64,000 nucleotides of DNA from Thiodiazotropha sp040506705 (lineage in GTDB: Bacteria > Pseudomonadota > Gammaproteobacteria > Chromatiales > Chromatiaceae): NCBI GenBank assembly GCA_040506705.1, contig JBEVWG010000036.1, positions 1 to 64,000 on the forward strand, in the 5' to 3' direction. The notes below the pieces were generated by a model. It saw nothing but the letters and a program-made list of their open reading frames with translations. It did no database searches and was not told where the DNA came from. Each line of letters starts with the position of its first letter. The first letter of the stretch is position 1. A program made the translations under genes and the position numbers. Positions 35,820-43,580 of the stretch are shown here, one piece after another.

Positions 35820-36938
35820 ATGGTTAAGAAAGCTTTCAGTTGGTCGGTTCTTGCTGTTGGTATCGTTGCCGGCATTATTCTCTGGGGCGGTTTCAATACC
35901 TTTATGGAATACACCAACAGCTATGAATTCTGTACTTCCTGCCACGAAATGAGTGTGGTGAAAGAGGAGTATCAGCAATCGGCTCATGCACATAATGCCT
36001 CGGGGGTTCCTGCAATCTGTTCAGACTGCCATGTACCGAAACCATGGCCTCAAAAGTTGATGCGCAAAATCATGGCTACCAAAGAGTTGTACCATTGGGC
36101 CTTAGGTTCCATTGATACCCCTGAAGAGTTTGAGGCGCAGCGACTACAGCTTGCACAGAACGTCTGGCGCACCATGGAAGAGAGTGATTCCCGTGAGTGC
36201 CGCAACTGCCATACCAACGAGACTATGGTTACAGAAAAACAGACTGCAAAGGCGCAAAAAATGCACAAACATTTGATGAGTGGGGAGGCCACCTGCATCA
36301 ATTGTCATAAAGGGATCGCACATAATCTGCCTGACATGGAGAAGCTCTATGGGGAGATGGAGAGCGCATATCTGGCTGACGCCCTTAGTGCACAACTGGC
36401 CGAAAAGGCAGTTGTGATTCTGAATGAAGTGGAAATGAAGGCTACCCCAGGCGGAGAAGAGCTTCTGGCTACCGTCTATGGTGGTACGCCCGTAATCGTT
36501 GTCAAACAGGAAGGAGAGTGGGTTCAGGTTTTCAGCGAAGGTTGGGATCGGGAGGAGGGCAGTCAGATCTTTATCGATTTCAACCGTGCTGTGATTCTAG
36601 CCAAGATGAGCTTTGATGGCATGGATCGTGTGGAAAAGATAGGCAGTAAGCTTGAACCGGAGTATGAGCTGACATGGAACCATATCAAGCTCACCGGCTG
36701 GGTACCCCGCTCAGCACTCGGGCCTGATGAAGATAAGTTCTGGAACTATGTCACCGATCTCCACGGTCTGGACTGTAACCTCTGTCACAAAACCTTTCCA
36801 AGGGACAACTGGATCATGTTCGATTGGCGAAATAATCTGAAAGAGATGCGCCGTTACACCAAGTTGAGTCCAGAGCAGTTGCAACTGGTCAGCAACTGGG
36901 TGTTACGTGGTGCACGCAATGATGCGGAGGCGGATTGA
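35820..36938 (+). CDS. Pentahaem TorC/NapC-type membrane cytochrome c
   Basis: A 372-residue protein. One N-terminal TM anchor (SVLAVGIVAGIILWGGFNTF) leads to a NapC/NirT domain with four haem sites: CTSCHEM, CSDCHVP, CRNCHTN and CINCHKG. A C-terminal extension contains a small SH3-like beta domain (ELLATVYGGTPVIVVKQEGE...GWVPRSAL) and a fifth haem site, CNLCHKT. This layout is that of TorC, which passes electrons from menaquinol or ubiquinol to a periplasmic terminal reductase. The partner here is likely the dodecahaem protein; no molybdoenzyme is nearby. An AGGA site favours the ATG at 35820 over the preceding GTG. It overlaps the next gene (TGATG). Confidence 0.88.
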   Translation: MVKKAFSWSVLAVGIVAGIILWGGFNTFMEYTNSYEFCTSCHEMSVVKEEYQQSAHAHNASGVPAICSDCHVPKPWPQKLMRKIMATKELYHWALGSIDTPEEFEAQRLQLAQNVWRTMEESDSRECRNCHTNETMVTEKQTAKAQKMHKHLMSGEATCINCHKGIAHNLPDMEKLYGEMESAYLADALSAQLAEKAVVILNEVEMKATPGGEELLATVYGGTPVIVVKQEGEWVQVFSEGWDREEGSQIFIDFNRAVILAKMSFDGMDRVEKIGSKLEPEYELTWNHIKLTGWVPRSALGPDEDKFWNYVTDLHGLDCNLCHKTFPRDNWIMFDWRNNLKEMRRYTKLSPEQLQLVSNWVLRGARNDAEAD

Positions 36939-37549
36939 TGAGGACGTTTTTTATCTCGGCTCTATTGGTTTCTCTGATCGGAGCCGTTACCACTGCTTTA
37001 GCAAAAGAGGCAGATGAGAGAGCGATGCAACAAGACGCTCTTGCGCAGCAACATATGCCCATGTCGATGACCAGGCGGGATCATCTGTTTGAAGCGCGGG
37101 CAGGTACATGGAAAGCGACTTGCGACGAGATGGATGATGGCAAGGTCTACTGCCGCATGTTTCATATCGAGCAGTTTGGCGAGTGGAAAACCAAGAACTT
37201 TGTTCAGTTGGGGCCAGCTTTCTCCCCCGATGCTGTTGGATTTGTGGTTGCAACCTACCTGGGATTCAAAGAAGGAACGACAGTCTCTATCGGCATTGAT
37301 AAACAGAGTCGTCATGAGATTACCGCCCCAAAAGGTAATAACCTGATGATCAGCCCTGAGGTCACAGAGACCATCCTCCAGCAGATGGAGAGTGGAAACA
37401 AAATTGTTCTTACTTTTAACTCTCACAGCGGGGTTCGCCACCTCGCGTTAGCCGAGTTGGGACCATACAAAGAGCTGCTGGTAAAAGTGAAAGGCCAGAT
37501 GGCAAAAAACAGCCAGGCGGCAAGTGCTATTGACCCGGCGAGCAAATAG
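36938..37549 (+). CDS. IalB-like (invasion-associated locus B) periplasmic protein
   Basis: About 203 residues with a signal peptide (FFISALLVSLIGAVTTALA). The mature part has the IalB pattern: W-x-x-x-C...C-R-M-F-H-I-E-Q near the N-terminus (WKATCDEMDDGKVYCRMFHI), several beta strands, then VTETILQQMESGNKIVLTF. The two cysteines probably form a disulfide. The biochemical role of the family is not known. The start codon overlaps the TorC-like stop by one base and has a GGAGG site, so translation is coupled. Its place in this operon suggests a redox or assembly accessory. Confidence 0.7.
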   Translation: MRTFFISALLVSLIGAVTTALAKEADERAMQQDALAQQHMPMSMTRRDHLFEARAGTWKATCDEMDDGKVYCRMFHIEQFGEWKTKNFVQLGPAFSPDAVGFVVATYLGFKEGTTVSIGIDKQSRHEITAPKGNNLMISPEVTETILQQMESGNKIVLTFNSHSGVRHLALAELGPYKELLVKVKGQMAKNSQAASAIDPASK

Positions 37550-37572
37550 TGGGCAGTTGGTTTGGAGTGGTT

Positions 37573-38505
37573 ATGACTAGATTGATTGTACTAAGTATTG
37601 CGTTCTTCTGTTTGGGGTTTACTCAATCGGTAGTCGCCGCTGATATGCCTGTAAAGGAGACGCCAAAAGCTAAATTCCGAGTGGGCGTTACACAGCCCCC
37701 GATGTTCACACTGGCGTCTGCTCTGGCTTGGGGAAGCCCAGTGGAAGTCCTGTTGGTGTCGAAAGATGAGAAGCAGCGTTGGCAAATCCCAAACGATCTT
37801 ACAGTTCTTTTCTGGACTGGTGGGACATTAGAGCCCGAACTCGGGAAACAGCTGGTGGAGTCCGGCCAAGCGGCTGTTTCCTTGATTGACGCTGCTGGTG
37901 TACACCAGTTGGCCAAACGAACTCCGGTAGACTGGAGAGGACCGAATGAAGATGAAGATCCACACATGGAGTCTTTGGGGAAGGGATATGGCATGGTACA
38001 AACCATTCGACCCGAAGGGGAGATAGACACCTACTACTGGCTTGACCCTTTGAATGCAATGGCAACCCTGGAGGCTGTAACGATGGTTTTTCAGGGGCTG
38101 GATCAACGTAACCACTGGGCATACCAGGGTAATTCGGATCAGATTGTTCAGGCCCTATGGGAACTGGATATTCGGGTTAACAAGCTGTTGCATGATGTCA
38201 GTAAAGATCCATTTGTGGTCTTACAGGATGAATTTCAATACCTTGAGCAGCGCTATAAGCTAACAACAGTTCCAGCGGGTGGAAGTGCCCAGGATATAGT
38301 TGATAAGGCCAAAACCCGGGGCGCTAATTGTGTGGTTGCTGCGGAACCATTGGACCAACAGTTAAAGTCTGTATTGGATAAAGCCGGTTTGAATAGTGTT
38401 GTTCTGGATCCTGCCGGTCAGGAGATGCCTATTACCACGGGAGGTTACTTTAAGTGGTTTGGCGATTTGGCATCCAAGCTGAATAGCTGTATGAAACGTA
38501 CGTAA
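37573..38505 (+). CDS. ZnuA/TroA-fold periplasmic protein lacking the zinc histidines
   Basis: A 310-residue exported protein. The C-terminal half aligns by eye with E. coli ZnuA: TYYWLDPLNAMATLEAV, VVLQDEFQYLEQRYKL, ANCVVAAEPLDQQLKSVLD and a final SCMK, with the ZnuA disulfide pair retained. The three zinc-ligand histidines are replaced: the loop after VEVLL has no His, the HLWLSP position is YYWLDP and the HDAYGYFE position is QDEFQYLE. No permease or ATPase gene is nearby, so this is probably not a zinc importer but a repurposed binding protein. A GGAG site supports the start at 37573 over the GTG at 37549. It overlaps the rhodanese gene (TAATG). Confidence 0.72.
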   Translation: MTRLIVLSIAFFCLGFTQSVVAADMPVKETPKAKFRVGVTQPPMFTLASALAWGSPVEVLLVSKDEKQRWQIPNDLTVLFWTGGTLEPELGKQLVESGQAAVSLIDAAGVHQLAKRTPVDWRGPNEDEDPHMESLGKGYGMVQTIRPEGEIDTYYWLDPLNAMATLEAVTMVFQGLDQRNHWAYQGNSDQIVQALWELDIRVNKLLHDVSKDPFVVLQDEFQYLEQRYKLTTVPAGGSAQDIVDKAKTRGANCVVAAEPLDQQLKSVLDKAGLNSVVLDPAGQEMPITTGGYFKWFGDLASKLNSCMKRT

Positions 38506-39413
38506 TGTCTTTGCTGTTCCGTACCCTGGTTCTGCTGGGGGGGCTCTGGCCTTTCCACCTTTATGCTGCTCTGTTCCCTGCATTGGTTGATGGTGATTGG
38601 CTCTCCAAAAACAGTCATCAGGTTGTTGTTTTGGATGTCAGATCCCGTGCAGAGTTCATGCATGGTCACTGGCCGGATGCGCGTTGGGCTGGTTTTAAAG
38701 CACTTGATTGGCAGGTTGAGCGACACGGGCTGCCCGGCTATTTGGCGAACGAGAAACAAATGGCAAAATTATTGGGCAGCCTGGGATTAGAGGGTTCCGA
38801 ATCGATTGTCGTGATCGGTTCCGCAAGAGAATCCAAACAGGTTGCAGAAGCGACTCGTGTTCTCTGGAGTCTGATGGTGGCCGGCTTTCAACAGGTCGCT
38901 CTGCTGGATGGCGGTATTGAGTCGCTGATTGCTCATGACCTGGTTAAAGATGTTTCATCTATAGAGCCAAAGGTATGCAACATCAGCTTTCAGCATGATC
39001 TATTGGCCGACTCCAGCCGCGTGGAAGAGTTGTTGAGTGATAACAAACCTGTGATTGATTTTCGACCCACTCTCTATTTTGACGGTTATAAGCGAGATCC
39101 ACAGGTGGCAGAAGGCGGTACGATTTACGACAGTGTTGGAATTCCACCTAAACGGTTGTTGGATAGTGACACAGGGCGGTTCTTGTCCCCGGAAATCATT
39201 CAACGGGAGTTTGAACGTTATGATATTCCCACCAAAGGTGCGGTCGCCACATTTAGTGATACTGGTGTCTGGGCAGCTTTGGGTTGGTTTGTATTGCATC
39301 GGATATTAGAAAATCCAATGGCCCGACTATACGACGGATCCCTGGTGGAGTGGATCGATTGGGGTGGGGAGATGCACGACAGCACCGATGATATGGGTGG
39401 TCCGATTGGTTAG
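38505..39413 (+). CDS. Exported two-domain rhodanese-like protein without active-site cysteine
   Basis: A 302-residue protein with a signal peptide. The first rhodanese module is VVVLDVRSRAEFMHGHWPDA; the second ends in VATFSDTGVWAALGWFVLHR, then LYDGSLVEW. In sulfurtransferases this position reads Y-C-x-T/S-G; here the catalytic cysteine is serine (F-S-D-T-G) and the first module has none either. The only cysteine in the mature chain is elsewhere (KVCNISF). The protein may bind a sulfur or oxyanion ligand, or act in assembly, rather than transfer sulfane sulfur. It is co-translated with the preceding ZnuA-fold gene. Confidence 0.82.
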   Translation: MSLLFRTLVLLGGLWPFHLYAALFPALVDGDWLSKNSHQVVVLDVRSRAEFMHGHWPDARWAGFKALDWQVERHGLPGYLANEKQMAKLLGSLGLEGSESIVVIGSARESKQVAEATRVLWSLMVAGFQQVALLDGGIESLIAHDLVKDVSSIEPKVCNISFQHDLLADSSRVEELLSDNKPVIDFRPTLYFDGYKRDPQVAEGGTIYDSVGIPPKRLLDSDTGRFLSPEIIQREFERYDIPTKGAVATFSDTGVWAALGWFVLHRILENPMARLYDGSLVEWIDWGGEMHDSTDDMGGPIG

Positions 39414-39464
39414 TGTTTTAGACTTGTTACATAGCAACCTAGTTAAAGTTTGAGAAGGAAAACC

Positions 39465-40220
39465 ATGAAAGAAGGTGTTATTGCATTTATTGCGCTATTG
39501 GTTCTAATTACCGCATCATCAGCGACAGGCAATCCGTCTGGCTGGCAAAGTGAGATTGTCTCCCTTGTTTCACAGCAGCGCTTCGAAGAAGCGGGTGAAA
39601 AGTTAAAAGAGTACTGCGTTGCAAGGGGGAACGGCGAGCTCTGCCTCGTATTGGCCTCAGCCTATTTCGATGGGGAGCCTAATTTCGGTATTAACTCCAA
39701 AGACGTTATTGAAGCTTATAAATATACTAAGCTTGCCTGCGACAATGGCTCTGAAGCGGGGTGTGAAGCCTATAAAGGGGCAACAGAGAAAGGTGAGCTA
39801 CTTCAGCATGTGTTATATGAGCCGGGCGTTGAGAATCGGGATGCACAGTTGAAAGAGGCAATTAAACTCGGGCTGGATCTGAATGTCACGACTATGTTCA
39901 GTAGAACACTGCTGCAAGAGGCTATCAGTGAGGAGAAAATCGAAGCGGTTAAGCTTTTGCTTGAGAATGGAGCTGACGTCAACTACAGGGTGAGTGAAGA
40001 GGACCTTACGCCGCTCATGTACGCCATCAATAGCGGGAATAGGCCGTTGGTTACACTGCTTCTTGATAACGGTGCGGACACCACTCAGACAATGAAGGCG
40101 GCAGATTATCTGAAAATGGATAAAACAGAAGTGGATGCCTGTGATTTTGCCGGCAAACTGGAAAACCAGGAGATGATAACCCTGCTGAAGTGTAACAGCA
40201 GGAGTGCTGCCGTAGAGTAG
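39465..40220 (+). CDS. Exported Sel1-like/ankyrin-repeat protein
   Basis: About 251 residues from the ATG at 39465 (GAAGGA ribosome site). A signal peptide (FIALLVLITASSATG) is followed by a cysteine-containing helical region of Sel1 type (YCVARGNGELCLVLASAYF, YKYTKLACDNGSEAGCEAY) and two to three ankyrin repeats (TLLQEAISEEKIEAVKLLLE, GADVNYR, PLMYAINSGNRPLVTLLLD, NGADTT). It is probably a periplasmic protein-binding scaffold. It is the last gene of the multihaem operon, 51 nt after the rhodanese gene, and converges on the cytochrome c' gene. Confidence 0.82.
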   Translation: MKEGVIAFIALLVLITASSATGNPSGWQSEIVSLVSQQRFEEAGEKLKEYCVARGNGELCLVLASAYFDGEPNFGINSKDVIEAYKYTKLACDNGSEAGCEAYKGATEKGELLQHVLYEPGVENRDAQLKEAIKLGLDLNVTTMFSRTLLQEAISEEKIEAVKLLLENGADVNYRVSEEDLTPLMYAINSGNRPLVTLLLDNGADTTQTMKAADYLKMDKTEVDACDFAGKLENQEMITLLKCNSRSAAVE

Positions 40221-40250
40221 CCGCAGCTGGTTTATATGGCTGCCTTTTTG

Positions 40251-40691
40251 TTAACGCTCCCTGAAATAAGAGTGGCAATCCCCGCAACTCATGCGAACTT
40301 CGTTAACGGCGCGTTTCATTGTCTGCATGTCATTGGGGTCAACCTGTTTGAGGGCCATGATCCTCTTGCGATTATGTTGAATGGCGCTCTGAAATCCTCG
40401 TGGATCACTCCAGATTACACCCATAGCCTCAGACTCAGGGTGCTGTTCCCCTTCTGGGAATAGATCCTGGTATATATTGTTCAGGGTCAATAGTGCGTCC
40501 ACGTGGGTCGGGATATGATTTTTGATTGCCAATGACCCATTCACATAACCTTTCAATGCCTTGAGGTGGTTAGCAGAGATCTCCATCATGTTGGTTCGAT
40601 AGAGGTAGGTCTCCTCCACATTATCATCGGCCAGGAGTATTGATGGCAGGAGGAGGCATAAACTCAAGCTAAAAATTCTAAAATATTTCAT
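40251..40691 (-). CDS. Cytochrome c' family monohaem protein
   Basis: A 146-residue exported helical protein. A signal peptide is followed by YRTNMMEISANHLKALKGYV and a C-terminal haem site SCGDCHSYFRER, the placement and CxxCH-x(1-2)-(F/Y)R ending typical of cytochrome c'/c-556 four-helix bundles. These bind nitric oxide or act as small electron carriers. It is the last gene of the minus-strand group, 207 nt from the TlpA-like gene. Confidence 0.85.
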   Translation of the reverse strand: MKYFRIFSLSLCLLLPSILLADDNVEETYLYRTNMMEISANHLKALKGYVNGSLAIKNHIPTHVDALLTLNNIYQDLFPEGEQHPESEAMGVIWSDPRGFQSAIQHNRKRIMALKQVDPNDMQTMKRAVNEVRMSCGDCHSYFRER

Positions 40692-40898
40692 TTTGTATTT
40701 TTAAATATTTGATGGGTTGAATTCACTCAGCAGTCTGCTGATTGGTGATATTAAATTTCTATTCATTAGTCAATGTGGCGACCTGAAAGTAGGCTGAAGT
40801 TACTGTTTACTGGACTGGCTATATCTGATCCCATTGATGTGTAGCATCTAACTTGTACTATCGACTGACATGGTAAGTGCCTTTTTAATCAGAGATTG

Positions 40899-41495
40899 TT
40901 ATATGGCCGTATCTTGTTCAATTTTTATATTCAAACAACTATCCAATAATTCCAACACTGGCTTGCTCTCCCAATCTACAGCACCAGTCAAAATCCCTTT
41001 TACCAGTCCTCCTTGATCGACAAAGAGAGTTTGAGGTAGTGCACCAATATTGTGGTCGTAGGAGATCTTTCCAAATCGATCCGCTGCAACAGGAAGATTG
41101 GTGATATCAAAGGATTTATAAAAACGCTTCGCTTCCGACAACCCTTTGCCATCCCGAACCAGAGGTAGAATCAATAACTGGGCAGGAGAAATGCGTCCCT
41201 GAAGCCGATCCATGGATGGCATCTCCTCTTTACAGGGCGTACACCATGTAGTCCAGAAATTGACAAGCAGTGCACGAGGGCCGGGAAGAGTGGAAAGCTT
41301 GATCTGCCGACCGCCATTGGTGGAAAACGCATGTTTGGATACAGGTTTCGGATTGGTGTAAGCGCGAAACATACCGCTATCGAAAGCGCGGCTCTCACAC
41401 ACTTCAGGTGACTGCGGCGCAGAGACCACAGTCGACGGAAGTGCAAGAAGTCCAAGCAGGATGGGGGAGATGAGGTGAAGGTTAAATCGAGTCAC
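40899..41495 (-). CDS. TlpA-like periplasmic thioredoxin
   Basis: A 198-residue exported protein with a thioredoxin fold and the active site in FWTTWCTPCKEEMPSMD, followed by LPVAADRFGKISYDHNIGAL and the cis-proline in ALPQTLFVD. TlpA/ResA proteins reduce disulfides in the periplasm, often keeping CXXCH cysteines reduced for haem attachment or maintaining thiols of partner proteins. It overlaps the DUF302 gene by 4 nt, so translation is coupled. The context of many c-type cytochromes fits a role in maturation or thiol repair. Confidence 0.88.
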   Translation of the reverse strand: MTRFNLHLISPILLGLLALPSTVVSAPQSPEVCESRAFDSGMFRAYTNPKPVSKHAFSTNGGRQIKLSTLPGPRALLVNFWTTWCTPCKEEMPSMDRLQGRISPAQLLILPLVRDGKGLSEAKRFYKSFDITNLPVAADRFGKISYDHNIGALPQTLFVDQGGLVKGILTGAVDWESKPVLELLDSCLNIKIEQDTAI

Positions 41496-41929
41496 TGGCT
41501 TGCATTCTGAGCCAACTCCGCCATCACCAGGTCAAGTTCATCCAACAGGTTACAGTTTTGTAAGCTATAGCTGTTTCTAAAAGCTGAAGGTTTACGATAG
41601 ACCACTTGAGTGCTGACGTCATCCTGAAAAACAGCAATCTTGAGGGGCAGCTCCAGAATGGCGGCAGGATCATGCCACATAATGCGCGCATTATGATCTG
41701 TTTTTTCGAATGAAATGACCTGCTTTACAGTTTTTTCATCTCCATGATTATGTAAAGAAACTATTTTAAAACGCTTTTCCGTAATCAGCTTTTTCAGGCT
41801 TTCCACGGTCTCAGTAGCGGAGCTTTTAACTTCGATTTTAATGACACTGCCATCAGCGGCCGATAGCGGCGAGGCCATAAGCGGGGTGAGCAAAGCAATT
41901 ACAAAAAGCCGGGTGTTAAAATGGTTCAT
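41492..41929 (-). CDS. Exported DUF302 protein
   Basis: A 145-residue protein with a signal peptide (FVIALLTPLMASPLSA). The DUF302 pattern is recognisable: TVESLKKLITEKRFKIVS, then VISFEKTDHNARIMWHDPAA and ELPLKIAVFQDD. DUF302 proteins are small alpha-beta proteins often encoded near sulfur-oxidation and thioredoxin genes; function is unsettled. It lies 74 nt downstream of the cytochrome c gene and overlaps the TlpA-like gene. Confidence 0.8.
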   Translation of the reverse strand: MNHFNTRLFVIALLTPLMASPLSAADGSVIKIEVKSSATETVESLKKLITEKRFKIVSLHNHGDEKTVKQVISFEKTDHNARIMWHDPAAILELPLKIAVFQDDVSTQVVYRKPSAFRNSYSLQNCNLLDELDLVMAELAQNASQ

Positions 41930-42003
41930 GATTCCTCTCTTCAGGCTGACTCACTGTGGCTGAAATAAACTATTCGATTGCCGGGTTAATAGATGAGGAA
42001 TGA

Positions 42004-42438
42004 TTACTTTAGTGACTTTAAGAATAGGATTACATTGTTACGTTGCTTTTCACTCATAACAGGCAGGCCGGCGACCGGATATGCCATTTTATTACCGGGA
42101 ACGAGTGCCTTTGGATCCTGCAGATAGGCGTCGAGAGTAGCCTCATCCCAAACGATAGAATCCGCTTTGCTCAAATGTACTTCGGAATATGGATAGCCTT
42201 CAACCGCACCGGCAGCCCTGCCATAGACGCCCCACAAAGGCGGTCCGACTCTGTTTTGCTTCTCTTTGGTTATGTCATGACAGGCGAAACACTGTTTGAT
42301 GGCAACTTTCTTACCTCTTTTAACCATCTTTTTTATCATTTTGGCGTTACCCTCTGCCATACCGCTATCCATTGCGAGAACGTTAACTATAGGTAGAGCG
42401 AGAGCAGCAGCTAACGCAACAAGAGCAAACTTCTTCAT
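42004..42438 (-). CDS. Class I cytochrome c
   Basis: A 144-residue exported protein. A signal peptide (LVALAAALALPIVNVLA) precedes a mitochondrial/c2-type cytochrome with CFACHDI, GPPLWGVYGRAAG and the axial methionine in GNKMAYPVAGL. It is a soluble periplasmic electron carrier, first gene of the minus-strand group, with a good ribosome site (AGGAG). A sigma-54-type promoter lies about 110 nt upstream, with paired palindromes beyond it as in the dodecahaem operon. Confidence 0.92.
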   Translation of the reverse strand: MKKFALVALAAALALPIVNVLAMDSGMAEGNAKMIKKMVKRGKKVAIKQCFACHDITKEKQNRVGPPLWGVYGRAAGAVEGYPYSEVHLSKADSIVWDEATLDAYLQDPKALVPGNKMAYPVAGLPVMSEKQRNNVILFLKSLK

Positions 42439-42546
42439 TAAAAACTCCTAAAGCAATAATGTGTTGAGACAGAGAAAAAGATCTCTTTTGGTAACTATTC
42501 ACCCCAATCGAAAAAAGAGATGTGAACTCCGATCAAACTAATATGA

Positions 42547-42564
42547 ACGCAATATTTATGCCGG
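42547..42564 (-). promoter_or_regulatory. Sigma-54 (-24/-12) promoter of the cytochrome c group
   Basis: On the minus strand it reads CCGGCATAAATATTGCGT: GG and GC separated by exactly 10 bases, with a GGCAT -24 and TTGC -12 element. The predicted start is near 42537, with a leader of about 100 nt before the cytochrome c gene. Confidence 0.72.
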
Positions 42565-42738
42565 TGTAAGGCCTAAAGAGGAAGAGAGTAATAAAGCCAA
42601 GTGTATCGGCAGCGCTAAAGTGCTTCTTAGTGTGGAATGTCGGGGAATCACAAGGTTTTACAAGAGCTGATAGCTGGATGTTTTTTGCTCTGCTGAGATT
42701 GTAGAAGTTGCATATGAGCATCTGTTACGGGTAAAGCA

Positions 42739-42755
42739 TTGAACGATTCGTTCCA
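42739..42755. promoter_or_regulatory. Palindromic operator, near-copy of the site at 32843
   Basis: TTGAACGATTCGTTCCA matches the 32843 palindrome at 16 of 17 positions. It lies 185 bp upstream of the -24 box of the cytochrome c group. Confidence 0.75.
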
Positions 42756-42770
42756 TTGATCCCGATTGGT

Positions 42771-42787
42771 GTGAACAGACCGTTCCA
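42771..42787. promoter_or_regulatory. Palindromic operator, second half of the pair
   Basis: GTGAACAGACCGTTCCA keeps GAAC-N5-GTTC; its centre is 32 bp from the first site, about three helical turns. Confidence 0.6.
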
Positions 42788-42859
42788 GTCAATTGCTGAA
42801 AGGATATGTGAGCTGTAGTGAGATTATGTTCTGCCCAGGCAATGTTACTCCAATACCAG

Positions 42860-43019
42860 GAATAAACACCCTATTTTCCCCAACAATCAGCAAGATAAAT
42901 ATGAACGATCAGTGCGGTTTATTTTTCAACCACATGAAACGCTTCGCGTACACCCTCTCCCCAACCCCTCTCCCGTAAAGGGAGAGGGGCTTTCAGAGTT
43001 GTTCTCAGAAGATTGAAAG
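42860..43019. repeat. Dispersed 160 bp repeat, copy 2 (inverted)
   Basis: The reverse complement of 10870-11030, with the hairpin of CCCTCTCCC/GGGAGAGGG type in the middle. It lies between the cytochrome c promoter region and the lipoprotein gene, so it is probably a late insertion there. Apart from this and the regulatory sites, the 42439-43148 gap contains nothing coding. Confidence 0.9.
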
Positions 43020-43148
43020 TTTCGGGGCAGCAGTGCTGACCGACCCCAATTTTACCCACTGGAGGAGACGGCGTATGATCTTCACCCATCTTATGGGAGT
43101 ACCCACCACGGGTGGCCCAACTGTAAATTACTGATCAGGAGGCGTGGT

Positions 43149-43568
43149 GTGATTCTGTTAGAAAAACCATCGGTTCACCAATCCTGGCTGTCGGTCCTGG
43201 TTACTGTTTTTGCAGTGCATGGGTGCTCAACCGCTAAGCTGGAGCCTGCTGCATCAGAGCCGATCGTAGTGCCTACGGATCTCATAGGGGAATGGTGTCG
43301 TGTGAAGAAGCGTATGATCACCCACTACAGCATTAAGAGAGGGAAGCTGTTTATCCGTGGTGGTCGCAGTGGGCGAACTTACGAGGCGGATCTCACCTGC
43401 AATGATGGCTATACAGAGTGTGAGGCCAAGACAGTACGGGGTTGGGGGTCACCGGTGACTGAAATAATGCAATTGGATGGGAATGAGATGAAGCTTACCC
43501 GTATCTGGGGTGGTGCCTGGAAAGATAAAACCTACAACTTCACTTTTACCCGTTGTCCCAAGTTATGA
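43149..43568 (+). CDS. Small lipoprotein, unknown
   Basis: A 139-residue protein starting at GTG 43149, with a strong AGGAGG site 6 bases upstream. The hydrophobic N-terminus ends in the lipobox VHGCSTA, so it is probably lipidated. The mature part is a small beta-rich domain (GEWCRVKKRMITHYSIKRGK, GGRSGRTYEADLTC) with four further cysteines. No family recognised. It converges on the trihaem/cytochrome b gene with 12 nt between stops. Confidence 0.7.
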   Translation: MILLEKPSVHQSWLSVLVTVFAVHGCSTAKLEPAASEPIVVPTDLIGEWCRVKKRMITHYSIKRGKLFIRGGRSGRTYEADLTCNDGYTECEAKTVRGWGSPVTEIMQLDGNEMKLTRIWGGAWKDKTYNFTFTRCPKL

Positions 43569-43580
43569 TCCTGGACTTCC

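Noticed and set aside
37573..38505. Zinc ABC transporter binding protein ZnuA
   Set aside because: The fold-level pattern fits but all three zinc histidines are missing and no permease or ATPase gene is nearby.
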